A stretch of 64,000 nt of DNA from Leucobacter edaphi. GTDB lineage: Bacteria; Actinomycetota; Actinomycetes; Actinomycetales; Microbacteriaceae. Shown here piece after piece: positions 25,708-34,898 of this stretch. Positions within the stretch are counted from its first letter, which is position 1, and each line of letters opens with the position of its first letter. The stretch spans positions 1 through 64,000 of the forward strand of contig NZ_JAEHOI010000007.1 of the NCBI RefSeq assembly GCF_016522535.1. Reading direction: 5' to 3'. Made by a program: the position numbers and the translations under genes. Under the pieces are notes generated by a model, which was not told the origin of the DNA, did not search any database, and worked only from the letters and a program-made list of their open reading frames with translations.

Positions 25708-26739
25708 CTATCCGAACCACCGCAGCGCGAGCAGTGTCGCACCGATCACCAGCGCCCACAGGATTGCGCCCAGGAGAAGCGGCCGCCAGCCCGCGCGCCG
25801 GATCGCCCCGAAATTCGTGGACAGTCCGATCCCGGCCATTGCGACCGTGATGAGGAGGGTGCTGCCCGTCGTGAGGGTTTCGGTGACGGCAGCGGGGAAG
25901 CCGATGACGGTGTTGAGCGTTGCGATCGCGAGGAAACCGAACAGGAACCACGGGATGAACGAGAACACGCGGCGCGCGGTGAGCGGGCTGCCGTCGGTCT
26001 CGCGACGAGCCTCCTGGGCGGCGAGGAAGACGCTGATCGGGATGATCGCGAGGGTGCGGACCAGCTTCACGGTCACCGCGACGCCAAGGACGGCCGGAGC
26101 GTAGATGCTCGCGGTCGCAACGACGGAGCTCGTGTCGTTGACGGCGGTGCCGGCGAACACGGCGAACGTCTCGGGCGGCATGTTCAGCGCGTGCCCGATC
26201 GCGGGGAAGATCGCGATCGCGAGCACGTTGAAGGTGAAGATCGTGGCCACGGCGTAGGAGACCTCGGCGCTCTTCGCGCGGATGACCGGGGAGATTGCCG
26301 CGATGGCCGAGGCTCCGCAGATCGCGGTGCCGACGCCGATCAGGGTGCGTTCGCGCCGGGGAACACGGAGCAGCCGCCCGATGAGTGACGCGCCGAGCCA
26401 GGCGACCGCGAGCGACGCGATCAGGACCGGCAGGGTGCGGCCGCCAACCACGGCAATGCTGCCGAGGGAGAGCTGCGCGCCGAGCAGCACGACGGCGATC
26501 TGGAGGAGCATCTTGCTGGAGAACGTGATCCCCTGCGTCCAGCGCGCACCGGGCCGCCACGCCGCGGCGATGAGGACGCCGAGCAGAATCGCGGGGAGCG
26601 CGGTTCCCGCCCACGGGACGAAGTGCCCGATCAGGATCGCGGCGGCAGCGATGAGCGCGCAGAGGAGCACGCCGGGAACCCGTTCGAGGACGCGGGCGCC
26701 AACACCGGGGGACGGGGAGGGAGATGCTTCTGGGACCAC
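25708..26739 (-). CDS. YeiH/UPF0324-family membrane transporter (putative sulfur-anion exporter)
   Basis: 343 residues with about 10 membrane segments and the family motifs GVGTAICGASAIAA and GTAVNDTSSVVA. YeiH-type proteins are described as putative sulfate/taurine-related exporters. A GTG start at 26739 is used; CAGAAT lies 7 bases upstream and no good ribosome site is seen, so the mRNA may be leaderless. It diverges from a LysR regulator, the same arrangement as yeiH with yeiE, so that regulator is its likely controller. Confidence 0.88.
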   Translation of the reverse strand: MVPEASPSPSPGVGARVLERVPGVLLCALIAAAAILIGHFVPWAGTALPAILLGVLIAAAWRPGARWTQGITFSSKMLLQIAVVLLGAQLSLGSIAVVGGRTLPVLIASLAVAWLGASLIGRLLRVPRRERTLIGVGTAICGASAIAAISPVIRAKSAEVSYAVATIFTFNVLAIAIFPAIGHALNMPPETFAVFAGTAVNDTSSVVATASIYAPAVLGVAVTVKLVRTLAIIPISVFLAAQEARRETDGSPLTARRVFSFIPWFLFGFLAIATLNTVIGFPAAVTETLTTGSTLLITVAMAGIGLSTNFGAIRRAGWRPLLLGAILWALVIGATLLALRWFG

Positions 26740-26810
26740 GGTGTCGATTCTGCCCCGCGCCAGCCGCCTTCAGGAATGGTGGCTGCTTTGGAGGGATACA
26801 ATTGACGTTT

Positions 26811-27776
26811 GTGACCCAGTTCGAGGAGTTCGAGGCCGACCTGCCGGCGCTGCGCGCGCTCGCCGCGATCGCCCGCGTCGGCAGCATCTCCGCGGCAGCG
26901 CAGGTGCTGGGCGTCACCCAGCAGGCCGTGTCCGCGCGGCTGCGCACGTTCGAGCGGCGAAACCGGGTGGAACTCCTGATTCGAAACCCGCGGGGGGCCG
27001 AGCTCACGGAGGCTGGTCGCCTCGTGCTCGAGTGGGCTGATGAACTCTTCGCGGCGACGGATCGTTTCGCGGCGGGCCTGCGCAGCCTCACCGAGGTCCG
27101 CGAGGAACGCCTCAGCGTCGCCGCGAGCCAGACCATCGCGGGGCACCTGCTCCCGGAGTGGATCGTCCGTCTTCGCGCGGCCGAGCAGGCGGAGCACCGC
27201 ATCGCGACCTCGCTGAGTCTCACGACGGGCAACAGCGCCGAGGTTATCCGTGCGGTGGAATCGGGGCGTTGCGACCTCGGCTTTATTGAAACGCCTGATC
27301 AGCCACGATCGCTCGGCGCGAGCATCGTGGGAGTGGATGAGTTGGCGCTCGTGGTCGCGCCGTCGCATCCGTGGGCGGGCGCGAGCGAGATCCCGCTTGC
27401 CGAGGCGGCGGCCACGCCGATTGTGGCTCGCGAGCCGGGGAGCGGAACTCGTCTCGCCTGGGAGCGCATCGTGCAGGATCGCACCGGGGCCGACGCGGTG
27501 GCGCCCGCTCTCGAGCTCGCGACGAACGCGGCCGTGCGCTCGAGCATCGGCGCGGGGATCGCGCCCGGGGTGCTGAGCCTGCTCGCTGTGAGCGATGATC
27601 TCGCGCTCGGCCGGCTCGTCCGCGTGCGGGTCGCCGGCCGGCCGCTCACCCGCGAACTCACCGCGCTCTGGCGCGGGGGAGCGCGGGATCTCGGCCCGGC
27701 CGCCAGGCGTCTCCTCGCGGCGGCCGTCGAGGAGCGGCGCGCGGCACGCTCGGCGTCGCGGGAGGGTGAGGGCTGA
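26811..27776 (+). CDS. LysR-family regulator next to YeiH
   Basis: 321 residues: N-terminal winged helix (RVGSISAAAQVLGVTQQAVSARL) and a periplasmic-binding-like effector domain with the usual GIAPGVLSLLAV segment. I prefer the GTG at 26811, since a TACAAT -10 hexamer ends 8 bases before it; a TTG at 26802 is the alternative, with GGAGGG at 6-base spacing. It is transcribed away from the yeiH-like gene and probably regulates it, sensing a sulfur-related metabolite as YeiE or CysB do; the ligand is inferred. Confidence 0.88.
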   Translation: MTQFEEFEADLPALRALAAIARVGSISAAAQVLGVTQQAVSARLRTFERRNRVELLIRNPRGAELTEAGRLVLEWADELFAATDRFAAGLRSLTEVREERLSVAASQTIAGHLLPEWIVRLRAAEQAEHRIATSLSLTTGNSAEVIRAVESGRCDLGFIETPDQPRSLGASIVGVDELALVVAPSHPWAGASEIPLAEAAATPIVAREPGSGTRLAWERIVQDRTGADAVAPALELATNAAVRSSIGAGIAPGVLSLLAVSDDLALGRLVRVRVAGRPLTRELTALWRGGARDLGPAARRLLAAAVEERRAARSASREGEG

Positions 27777-27835
27777 GCCGCCCTGGTCCTGACCCGACCC
27801 GACCCGACCCGGTCCGCCCGTGCGGGTGAGACGGG

Positions 27836-28618
27836 TTAGCCCCGTTCTTCCCCGACGGCGCTGCTGAGCCCGGAGGCGAGACCCTCATCTCGGACCCGTC
27901 GATCGGCGCCGAGCCGGCTGAGCCGCGCTGCAAGCATGTGAGCCGGGCTCGACAGGAACATGAAGAAGAACGCGAAGTAACCGATCCGCGGCACGATCAG
28001 CATGATGGCCCCGACGAGCAGAAACATGATGGACGTCGCCCCCGAATGAAACACACCCTCGCGCGCCTGCTCGGGCTTCAGGGTGTGAAGCTCCGGGTGA
28101 CGAGCGAGATAGACCCTGATCAGGAACCACGCCCCGCTCGCCGCGAAGATGCTGAGCACGTAGGTGAGCACCGTGCTCGTGTCGGCGCTGTCGGAGTAAC
28201 CGGTGAGGGCTGTGGCCACGGGGAGCCACACGATCGTGAGCAGAAACGCGAGGGTGAGCCACAGGAGCGGCAGCGTCACCCGTTGGACGCGTTCGAAAAC
28301 GCGATGGTGGCCGATCCAGAAGAAACCGATCAGCGCGAAACTCAGGAGGAACGTGAAAAGTTGCCCCCAGTGCTCGCCGAACCACGCCAACGCCGCGTTG
28401 CTGCCGCGTCCAATCTCTCCAGCAGCCTCCATGAGCGGCAGGATGAGCAGAGTCATCGCGATCGCGATCACCGCATCGGCGAACGCCAGGCTCCGCTCCG
28501 CAGGCAGGAGGCGGCTCAGCCCGCCGGTGCGATCCTGCGCCTGTGGATCTTCGGGATGATCAGGGTTGGGCCCTGAGCTCGACTTCTCGAACCCTCGTGC
28601 GTCGTCCCGATCCACCAT
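27836..28618 (-). CDS. TMEM175/DUF1211-family membrane protein (putative K+ channel)
   Basis: 260 residues with six hydrophobic segments and the family's first-helix signature near residue 43 (RSLAFADAVIAIAMTLLILP, corresponding to the R-x3-FSD motif with FAD here). Bacterial TMEM175 proteins are potassium-permeable channels. The ATG at 28618 has GAGGAGG 6 bases upstream. The Ser-to-Ala change in the motif is a small oddity. Upstream, four copies of GACCC at 27791-27810 separate it from the convergent LysR gene. Confidence 0.82.
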   Translation of the reverse strand: MVDRDDARGFEKSSSGPNPDHPEDPQAQDRTGGLSRLLPAERSLAFADAVIAIAMTLLILPLMEAAGEIGRGSNAALAWFGEHWGQLFTFLLSFALIGFFWIGHHRVFERVQRVTLPLLWLTLAFLLTIVWLPVATALTGYSDSADTSTVLTYVLSIFAASGAWFLIRVYLARHPELHTLKPEQAREGVFHSGATSIMFLLVGAIMLIVPRIGYFAFFFMFLSSPAHMLAARLSRLGADRRVRDEGLASGLSSAVGEERG

Positions 28619-28646
28619 GCGAGCCTCCTCGTGGCCCCGCCGCCGG

Positions 28647-28685
28647 GAGCCGTTCGTTTCTCATCCTGGGGCAAACGGACGGCTC
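28647..28685 (-). terminator. Terminator-like hairpin after putP
   Basis: 13-base arms (28647-28659 and 28673-28685, one mismatch), 37 bases past the putP stop on the minus strand and ahead of the TMEM175-like gene. Confidence 0.6.
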
Positions 28686-28721
28686 AGGCAATGGGCCGGC
28701 GACGGCGGGGCCGCGCAGCAG

Positions 28722-30221
28722 CTACTTCGAAGCGGTGAGGATTTCCTGCGTTTCCGAGAACTCGCGTTCGATCGCGGAGTTCTCGCGAGCGGTGAAGAGG
28801 CTCACGACGACCGCGACGACGCCCGCGATCACGAACGCCGGCAGGAGCTCGTAAAGCCCCGTGTTGAGGGCCTTCCAGCCGAAGACGGCGGCCGCGCCGA
28901 CGAGCATTCCGGCGATCGCGCCCCAGTTGGTGAGGCGTTTCCAGAACAGGCTCAGCAGCACGATCGGGCCGAACGCGGCGCCGAACCCGGCCCAGGCGAA
29001 GGACACCAGCCCGAGGATCGAGTCGTTCGGGGAGATCGCGAGGAGCCCGGCGACGATCGCCACGAGCAGCACCCCGGCGCGGCCGAGGAGCACGAGGGAG
29101 CGTTCGCTCGGGGCCGGCTTGCGGGCGAGTTTGTAGATGTCCTCGACGAGCGCCGACGAGCACACGATGAGCTGGCTCGACAGCGTGCTCATGATCGCTG
29201 CGAGCACCGCTGCGAGCACGAGGCCGGCGATCAGCGGGTGGAGCAGGGTCTGCGACATGAGGAGCACCACGGTTTCGGGGTTCTGCGGAGCCCCGCCCGT
29301 CTTCTCGAAGTAGGCGATGCCCACGAGCCCGCACACGACGGCGCCGGCGAGCGAGAGGAACTGCCAGCTCGTGCCGATCCGGCGCGCACTCGCCGCTTCC
29401 TCGGGCTTCCTGAGAGCCATGAAGCGCACGATGATGTGGGGCTGCCCGAAGTAGCCGAGACCCCAGGCGAGTCCTGAGATGATCACGAGCGCAACGGCGC
29501 CTGCGCCGAGGCTCGCGCTGCCGAAAATCGAGAGGTTTCCGGCGCCGACGGTTTCGACGATGTGTGCGGTCTCGCCCAGGCCACCGATGTTGATGATCGC
29601 GATGATCGGAACGGCGACGAGCGCCGTCACCATCATGAGGCCCTGTGCCACGTCGGTCAGCGAGGCGCCGAGGAAGCCGCCGAAGAGGGTGTACGCGAGC
29701 GTGACGGTCGTCACGATGACCATGCCGATCAGGTAGTCGCCTCCGAAGGCGCTCTCGAAGAAGACGCCGCCGGCGACCATGCCGCTCGAAACGTAGATCG
29801 TGAAGAAGACGAGGATGATGACGCTCGAGATGATCCGCAGGAGGTGGGTGCGGTCCCGGAGGCGGTTCTCGAAGTAGCTGGGGATCGTGATCGAGTTGCG
29901 CGATACCTCGCTGTAGGCGCGCAGCCGGGGCGCGACGAGGCGCCAATTGAGGTAGGAGCCGACCAGGAGTCCGACGGCGATCCAGCCCTCGATGAGGCCG
30001 GTCGCGTAGATGGCGCCGGGAAGGCCCATGATGAGCCACCCGGACATGTCGGACGCCCCAGCGCTGAGGGCGGCGACCCAGGGCGGGAGCCCGCGTCCGG
30101 CGAGCATGTAGCCCTCGTGAGATTGGGTTCGTCGGAATGCGACGAAGCCGATGACGAGCATCAGGGCAAAGTAGAGCCCGAGTGCGATGTACAGGAAGAC
30201 CTGATCCGAGATTGCTCTCAA
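28722..30221 (-). CDS. putP: Sodium/proline symporter (PutP, SSS family)
   Basis: About 496-499 residues with 12-13 membrane helices. Na+/solute symporter motifs include AGRGLPPWVAALSAGASDMSGW near the start and GYFGQPHIIVRFMALR in the middle; it imports proline with Na+. The start is uncertain: TTG at 30221 directly abuts the ribosome site GAAAGG, whereas an ATC at 30212 sits 9 bases after it and matches the usual N-terminus (ISDQVFLYIALGLYF). No ATG or GTG fits. It diverges from aztD. Confidence 0.88.
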   Translation of the reverse strand: MRAISDQVFLYIALGLYFALMLVIGFVAFRRTQSHEGYMLAGRGLPPWVAALSAGASDMSGWLIMGLPGAIYATGLIEGWIAVGLLVGSYLNWRLVAPRLRAYSEVSRNSITIPSYFENRLRDRTHLLRIISSVIILVFFTIYVSSGMVAGGVFFESAFGGDYLIGMVIVTTVTLAYTLFGGFLGASLTDVAQGLMMVTALVAVPIIAIINIGGLGETAHIVETVGAGNLSIFGSASLGAGAVALVIISGLAWGLGYFGQPHIIVRFMALRKPEEAASARRIGTSWQFLSLAGAVVCGLVGIAYFEKTGGAPQNPETVVLLMSQTLLHPLIAGLVLAAVLAAIMSTLSSQLIVCSSALVEDIYKLARKPAPSERSLVLLGRAGVLLVAIVAGLLAISPNDSILGLVSFAWAGFGAAFGPIVLLSLFWKRLTNWGAIAGMLVGAAAVFGWKALNTGLYELLPAFVIAGVVAVVVSLFTARENSAIEREFSETQEILTASK

Positions 30222-30351
30222 CCTTTCAGTGGTGCCCCCGGCGCTCAGTGTAGCCGACCGGGCTGCCGCGGGTGGCTGCGGGGCCCTCTCCACCGTATCG
30301 GCCGCGCGGGCGAGACGAATGCGGGGCGTATGGAACAGAGCTGCTTTTTGC

Positions 30352-30374
30352 TTATTGAGAATCGTTTCCAATAA
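30352..30374. promoter_or_regulatory. Zur-box-like palindrome upstream of aztD
   Basis: A 23-base palindrome, TTATTG..AA...TT..CAATAA, whose 15-base core TGAGAATCGTTTCCA (30356-30370) matches the actinobacterial Zur consensus TGAAAATGATTTTCA at 11 of 15 positions. It lies about 90 bases before aztD and about 130 bases before putP. Zinc-dependent repression of aztD is the natural reading. Confidence 0.7.
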
Positions 30375-30459
30375 AGCGTACGGTGGTGCGCACGCCCCGT
30401 CCGCACGACAGGGCGACGGGCGCGGAGTGCGGCTCCTCGCCGGCCAGAGAAGGGAAGCC

Positions 30460-31662
30460 ATGTCCACACGTACGATCGCACGAACCACCGTCACCGTCGC
30501 CGCCGCGCTCGCGGCGCTCCTCCTCAGCGCGTGCTCCGGCGCGCCAGAGCCCCCGTCCGCCGCGGAAGCCCCCGCCGCACAGCCGCGGCCGCGGCTCGCC
30601 GTCGCCCACGCCGGCGGGATCGCCGTCCTCGAGGCGGACACGCTGGAGCTCGTGAAAGACCTCCCGGTCGAGGGTGCAGCGCGCGTCGACGCAGCCGCAG
30701 ACGGGCGCCACGTGTTCGTGCGGGGAGCCGAGGGATTCAGTCTCCTCGACACGGAGGGTCCGAAGCTCAGTAGCGTCGTCATCCCCGCGAAAAAGGCAGG
30801 TCACGTTGTTGTTCACGGGGATCTGACCGCCGTATACGACGACGCGACGGCGGCCACGCGGGTGCTCGACACGAAGGCCATCACGAGACTCGGCGACGGC
30901 GTGCGAGCAACCCAGCTGGAACACCAGGGCGCCGCGCCCCATCACGGGGTCAGTGTGCCGCTCGAGGACGGCACGATCCTCACGACCGTCGGGACGGAGC
31001 AGGCCCGAACGGGGGTGGCCCGCTTCGAACCGCACGAGGGGCACTGGCACAGCCTCGAATCGAACGATGCGTGCCCCGCCGTCCACGGCGAGGGCGTCGC
31101 TGCCAAGGAAGTCGCGGTGTTCGGTTGTGAAGACGGGGTCCTGCTGCACTCCGGCGACGCCTTTGTGAAGCTCCCGGCGGAGGCTCCGGGCGGGCGCACC
31201 TCCGCGGTGTTCGCGAGCGCGGTGAGTCCGATCGCCGTGGGAAGCCTCACCCGCGATCCGAAGGCGAAGAGCATCATGATCGACGCCCTGACCCTCATCG
31301 ACACCGCGAAGCAGAGCCAGCGCACCGTTCCACTGGCTGGGACCGAGCGGGTCACGTTCCGCGGGGTCGCGCGCGGGGAGGATGGCCGGGCCTACCTGCT
31401 GTCGGCCGATGGCGGCCTCCGTGAACTCGACCTCGGGGCGGGCACGCTCGGGAGCGCGCACCCCGTGATCGCCCCGTGGGAGCCGCCAACGAAGTGGGAG
31501 GACGCCTACCCCGCCCTGATCGTGCACGGCGGCACCGCATACGTCACGGAACCCGCGAGCAATTCGGTGCACGCGATCGATCTGGCCACGGGGAAGCAGA
31601 TCGCCTCCGCCAAACTCTCGGCAGCGCCAACGGAGTTCGCGCTCGTCGCCGGGCGCGACTAG
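30460..31662 (+). CDS. aztD: AztD-like periplasmic/extracellular zinc metallochaperone
   Basis: 400 residues. The ATG at 30460 has GAAGGGAAG upstream. A lipoprotein signal (LAALLLSACSG) anchors it outside the membrane. The mature part is a beta-propeller of repeated blades with metal-binding histidine clusters QGAAPHHGVSVP and PHEGHWHSLESN, as in AztD, which hands zinc to the AztC binding protein of the AztABC transporter. AztABC itself is not in this window, so the partner must lie elsewhere. A Zur-like box upstream supports the zinc role. It converges with yibE/F (4-base overlap). Confidence 0.85.
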   Translation: MSTRTIARTTVTVAAALAALLLSACSGAPEPPSAAEAPAAQPRPRLAVAHAGGIAVLEADTLELVKDLPVEGAARVDAAADGRHVFVRGAEGFSLLDTEGPKLSSVVIPAKKAGHVVVHGDLTAVYDDATAATRVLDTKAITRLGDGVRATQLEHQGAAPHHGVSVPLEDGTILTTVGTEQARTGVARFEPHEGHWHSLESNDACPAVHGEGVAAKEVAVFGCEDGVLLHSGDAFVKLPAEAPGGRTSAVFASAVSPIAVGSLTRDPKAKSIMIDALTLIDTAKQSQRTVPLAGTERVTFRGVARGEDGRAYLLSADGGLRELDLGAGTLGSAHPVIAPWEPPTKWEDAYPALIVHGGTAYVTEPASNSVHAIDLATGKQIASAKLSAAPTEFALVAGRD

Positions 31663-33107
31663 GAGCCCGCCCCCGCAGCCTCCTCGATCGTGCGCGCCCG
31701 TGTCGCGCGATCGAGGGTCGGCCCGGGCGCGAGCGCGACGGCGATCCACGTGGTGACCGGGACCGCGAGGACGAGACCGATGCTGCCGCAGAGGGTGCTC
31801 ACGATCTCGATCGCGATGTCCTCCGTGGTGAGGACCGACAGCATGGGGCGGTTGTAGAGAAAGAGCAGGATGAGCACGCTGAGCGCCGCGCCCACGTAGG
31901 CGAAGAAGACGGTGTAGACCGTCGAGGCGATATGGTCGCGGCCGATCCGCATCGCGCGATCGGCAATCTCCCTGCGGGACAGCGCGGGGCCCGCGGCACG
32001 CAGCTCCCAGACCGCCGAGGCCTGGGTGATCGTGACGTCGTTCAGCACGCCGAGACCCGCGATGAGGATCGAGCAGATGAGCAATCCGCGGAAGTCGATG
32101 GCGCCGGACATCGCCGAGAGCCGACTCGAGGCGTCGTCTCCGATCCCGCTGAGCCGCGTCGCGGCCGAGGCGATCGCCGCGAGTCCGGTGATGCACGCGA
32201 TGCCGACCAGGGTCCCGATCAGCGCCGCGGTCGTGCGCAGCGAGGGTCCGTGTACGAAGTAGAGCGTCACGAACATGATCGCGGTTGAGGCCACGAGCCC
32301 GATCGCCACCCCGGGTCCGCCCGTGACCAGAGCGGGCAGCACGAAACCGAGGAGTACCGCAGCACTGAGGGCGAGCGCCGCGAGCGCGAGGGCTCCGCGC
32401 ACGCGGCCGACCGCGACGACGGCGGCGACGAAGGCGATGGCCAGCACGAGGAGCGGCACGGCCCGATCGATGCCCGTCACTCCGTAGCTCGTGCGCATCT
32501 GATACTCGGATGTGGCGTCGGGGGCCGTGCTGTCGGGGCCGCCCTCGCCGCCCTGGGTCACGGGGCCGGTGACCGCGGTGGGCATCGCCATCAACTCGAC
32601 GCGGTCACCCTCCCGGAGCCCGGCGTGGGCGAGGCTCCCGCGCAGGGGGACGTCGACGACCTGGCCGTGATCCGGGCCGCTCAGGATCCCGATCCCAGCG
32701 GTTCGACAGCGGGGAGCAGCGCGCTCGGGCGTGGTCCCGGGCGCTGCGCCCGAGTCGGCCTCGCTGCCGCCGCCCTGCTGCGTTCCGGCGTCGGCCTGTC
32801 CGAGCAGGCTCGTGCCGCCCTGCTGGGCGCAGCCCTCGTCGAGCGTGAGGATTTCTCCCTGTTCGTAGCGCACATCCGCGGCGCTGAACTCCGCGCTCGA
32901 GGCGACTTTCGCGGCCTCGCCGTAGTTGGGCCACAGGGCGATTGCCCCGAACACGGTGGCTGCTGCGGACACGGACAGGACGATGGTGACGGCGACGCGC
33001 ACCGCCCGCGCGGGGGCGCTCGCCGTCGCGACTTCCGTGGCGGGTCCGGTCGCGACGCCGTGCTGGTGAGGTGCGGTCCAGTGCTGGAGCAGTTCGCGGA
33101 TGCGCAT
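31659..33107 (-). CDS. YibE/F-family membrane protein
   Basis: 482 residues: one N-terminal membrane segment (about 38-60), an extracytoplasmic domain with a long Gln/Gly/Ser-rich loop, then about 7-8 helices including VLNDVTITQASAVWEL and DHIASTVYTVFFAYVGAAL typical of YibE/F. Family function is not established. The ATG at 33107 has AAAGG 5 bases upstream. Its promoter region carries a perfect GATAA-TGG-TTATC palindrome like a Zur or Fur box, and it converges on aztD, so I infer a part in zinc homeostasis. Confidence 0.87.
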   Translation of the reverse strand: MRIRELLQHWTAPHQHGVATGPATEVATASAPARAVRVAVTIVLSVSAAATVFGAIALWPNYGEAAKVASSAEFSAADVRYEQGEILTLDEGCAQQGGTSLLGQADAGTQQGGGSEADSGAAPGTTPERAAPRCRTAGIGILSGPDHGQVVDVPLRGSLAHAGLREGDRVELMAMPTAVTGPVTQGGEGGPDSTAPDATSEYQMRTSYGVTGIDRAVPLLVLAIAFVAAVVAVGRVRGALALAALALSAAVLLGFVLPALVTGGPGVAIGLVASTAIMFVTLYFVHGPSLRTTAALIGTLVGIACITGLAAIASAATRLSGIGDDASSRLSAMSGAIDFRGLLICSILIAGLGVLNDVTITQASAVWELRAAGPALSRREIADRAMRIGRDHIASTVYTVFFAYVGAALSVLILLFLYNRPMLSVLTTEDIAIEIVSTLCGSIGLVLAVPVTTWIAVALAPGPTLDRATRARTIEEAAGAGS

Positions 33108-33170
33108 CGGGGCCTTTCGGTCGAGTTACGCGCGACGGCGCTCGGAACGTCGATCGCCCCGATCCCATAA

Positions 33171-33185
33171 TGATAATGGTTATCG
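33171..33185. promoter_or_regulatory. Second Zur/Fur-type palindrome, upstream of yibE/F
   Basis: GATAA-TGG-TTATC is a perfect palindrome (33172-33184) inside TGATAATGGTTATCG, which matches TGAAAATGATTTTCA at 11 of 15 positions. It lies 64 bases before the yibE/F start. A Fur-family protein other than Zur could also use it. Confidence 0.65.
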
Positions 33186-33270
33186 GCTCGGAGGCTCGGG
33201 AGCTCGGAGGCTCGGGAGGGGGAGTGAGGAGGCGGGCACGCCCCGCACTGGCGCTGACCCTGATCAGGGA

Positions 33271-34686
33271 TCAATCGAGGGAGGGGAGCTCTCCGATCCG
33301 GTTTCCGGCCGCATCGAACACGATGAGCCGGCCGTCCTGCAGCTTCCCGGAGGCGAGACCGGCGAGCCAGGTGTCCGTCCCCGGACAGATCATCCGCGTC
33401 GCGGCGACGCGCTCGAACGCGACGCCGTTGGGGAGGCGCATCCAGCGGCCCATCAGGCGATTGCAGCCGTCGCTCCCGGTCAGGGCGCCGTCGGCCGCGA
33501 GTTCCAGGTGCGGGTCCCGATCCTCGCGGGAGCCCCAGCGACCCGTGACGTCCGGGTGCTCGCCCAGCTTCTCCGCCGCTGGCGCGCCGCCCTCCGCCGC
33601 TGCGTCCGCGAGCTCCCGGGCGAGGAGCTCCACGAGCTCGCCCGCCGGGAGCTCGCGCGCGCGGTGCACCCCGGTGCCCGCCCAGTGGGCCGCGTAGGAG
33701 CGGCCGTCGCCGAGCGCTCGGGCCGCGGCGTGAAGCTGCTTGCCGGCGTCGTAGGCGAGCGGATAGTCCGCGGGCCGGGCCGAGCCGGCCGCGCGTCCGA
33801 GCTCGATGAGGCGATTTGTCACGCCGCGGGCCGGGCGCCCGGAAATCGCGGTGGTGAGCTCGGTCGCTCCCGCTCCCGCGGTGCGCAGGGTGGTTCGATA
33901 GTCCTGGTCGGCAGAGGACTCCGGGGAGGCGACGAACGCGGTGCCGAGCTGAGCGGCGGCGGCCCCCAGCGCGAGCACGCGGTGAATATCGTCGCCGGAC
34001 ATGATCCCGCCGGCGGCAATCACGGGGAGCTCGGTCGCGGGAACGAGTGCGGCGACGAGCGCGTCGACACCGAGGCGGGGATCGGCCCCATCGGGGTCGA
34101 AGACACCCCGGTGGCCGCCCGCTTCGACGCCCTGGGCGACGAGTGCGTCGACGCCGGCCGCCTCCGCGAGCGAGGCCTCGGCCGCGCTCGTCACGCTGGC
34201 GATGGTGAAGACACCCGCGCGCCGCAGCGCCGCGAGATACTCGGGATCGGGCAGCCCGAAGTGGAAACTCGCGACGGGCGGCCGCGCCTCGAGGAGGAGC
34301 GACTGCTGCTCCGGATCGACGAGGAAGCTGGTGTAGATTTCCCGCAGCGCGGTCGGGGCGGGGGCGGAGAGCGCCGCGAACTCGGGTGCGAGCGTCTCGA
34401 TCCAGGCGGCCTCCCGGGCGGAATCGCGGATCGCCGGCCGGTGGCAGAACACGTTCAGGGCGAATGGGCCGGAGGTGCGAGTGCGAAGTTCAGCGATCGC
34501 CTCGCGCGCCTCGTCGGCCGTATTCGCCCCGATCCCGAGGGCCCCGAGACCGCCCGCTTCCGTGACGGCGGCGGCGAGCCTGGGGTTGGACACCCCGGCC
34601 ATGGGGGCCTGCAGGATCGGGTGGCGCAGCCCCAGGCGCGCGGCGAGCGTGCGCGACGGCTGCGGAGCGTTCGCGGTTTCCGGCAT
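33271..34686 (-). CDS. Nitronate monooxygenase-like flavoenzyme fused to a C-terminal META domain
   Basis: 471 residues. Residues about 1-345 are a 2-nitropropane dioxygenase/nitronate monooxygenase TIM barrel: HPILQAPMAGVSNPRLAAA, VAQGVEAGGHRG, VIAAGGIMSGDDI, GTAFVASPES. It should bind FMN and oxidise alkyl nitronates. From about residue 375 a META (HslJ-type) domain follows: GRWGSREDRDPHLEL, GSDGCNRLMGRW and ERVAATRMICPG are its hallmarks. META domains are usually secreted or lipid-anchored, yet no signal peptide is present. The ATG at 34686 has GGAGG 5 bases upstream. The frame is open throughout, so it is a true fusion unless there is a sequencing error. Confidence 0.85.
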   Translation of the reverse strand: MPETANAPQPSRTLAARLGLRHPILQAPMAGVSNPRLAAAVTEAGGLGALGIGANTADEAREAIAELRTRTSGPFALNVFCHRPAIRDSAREAAWIETLAPEFAALSAPAPTALREIYTSFLVDPEQQSLLLEARPPVASFHFGLPDPEYLAALRRAGVFTIASVTSAAEASLAEAAGVDALVAQGVEAGGHRGVFDPDGADPRLGVDALVAALVPATELPVIAAGGIMSGDDIHRVLALGAAAAQLGTAFVASPESSADQDYRTTLRTAGAGATELTTAISGRPARGVTNRLIELGRAAGSARPADYPLAYDAGKQLHAAARALGDGRSYAAHWAGTGVHRARELPAGELVELLARELADAAAEGGAPAAEKLGEHPDVTGRWGSREDRDPHLELAADGALTGSDGCNRLMGRWMRLPNGVAFERVAATRMICPGTDTWLAGLASGKLQDGRLIVFDAAGNRIGELPSLD

Positions 34687-34898
34687 CGGGGCCTCCATCT
34701 CTGCGCGAGATCGGTGCTGCCGTGGCGCGAAGCCGCACTGATCCGCGCTCGCGGGTGTGTCCACCATTCTGCCCGGTCACGCGTGTTGCGTACCGGGCGA
34801 GGGCGCATGGCGGTCCCGCAACGGCGAGCTCCGGCGCGAGCTCATCTGCCGTCCCGGCCTGGTCAATCGAGGCGCCCGGTATCTCATACCCTGGTCAC

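Noticed and set aside
27791-27810. Four GACCC units as a microsatellite locus
   Set aside because: Only 20 bases, between two convergent genes; too short to support a function.
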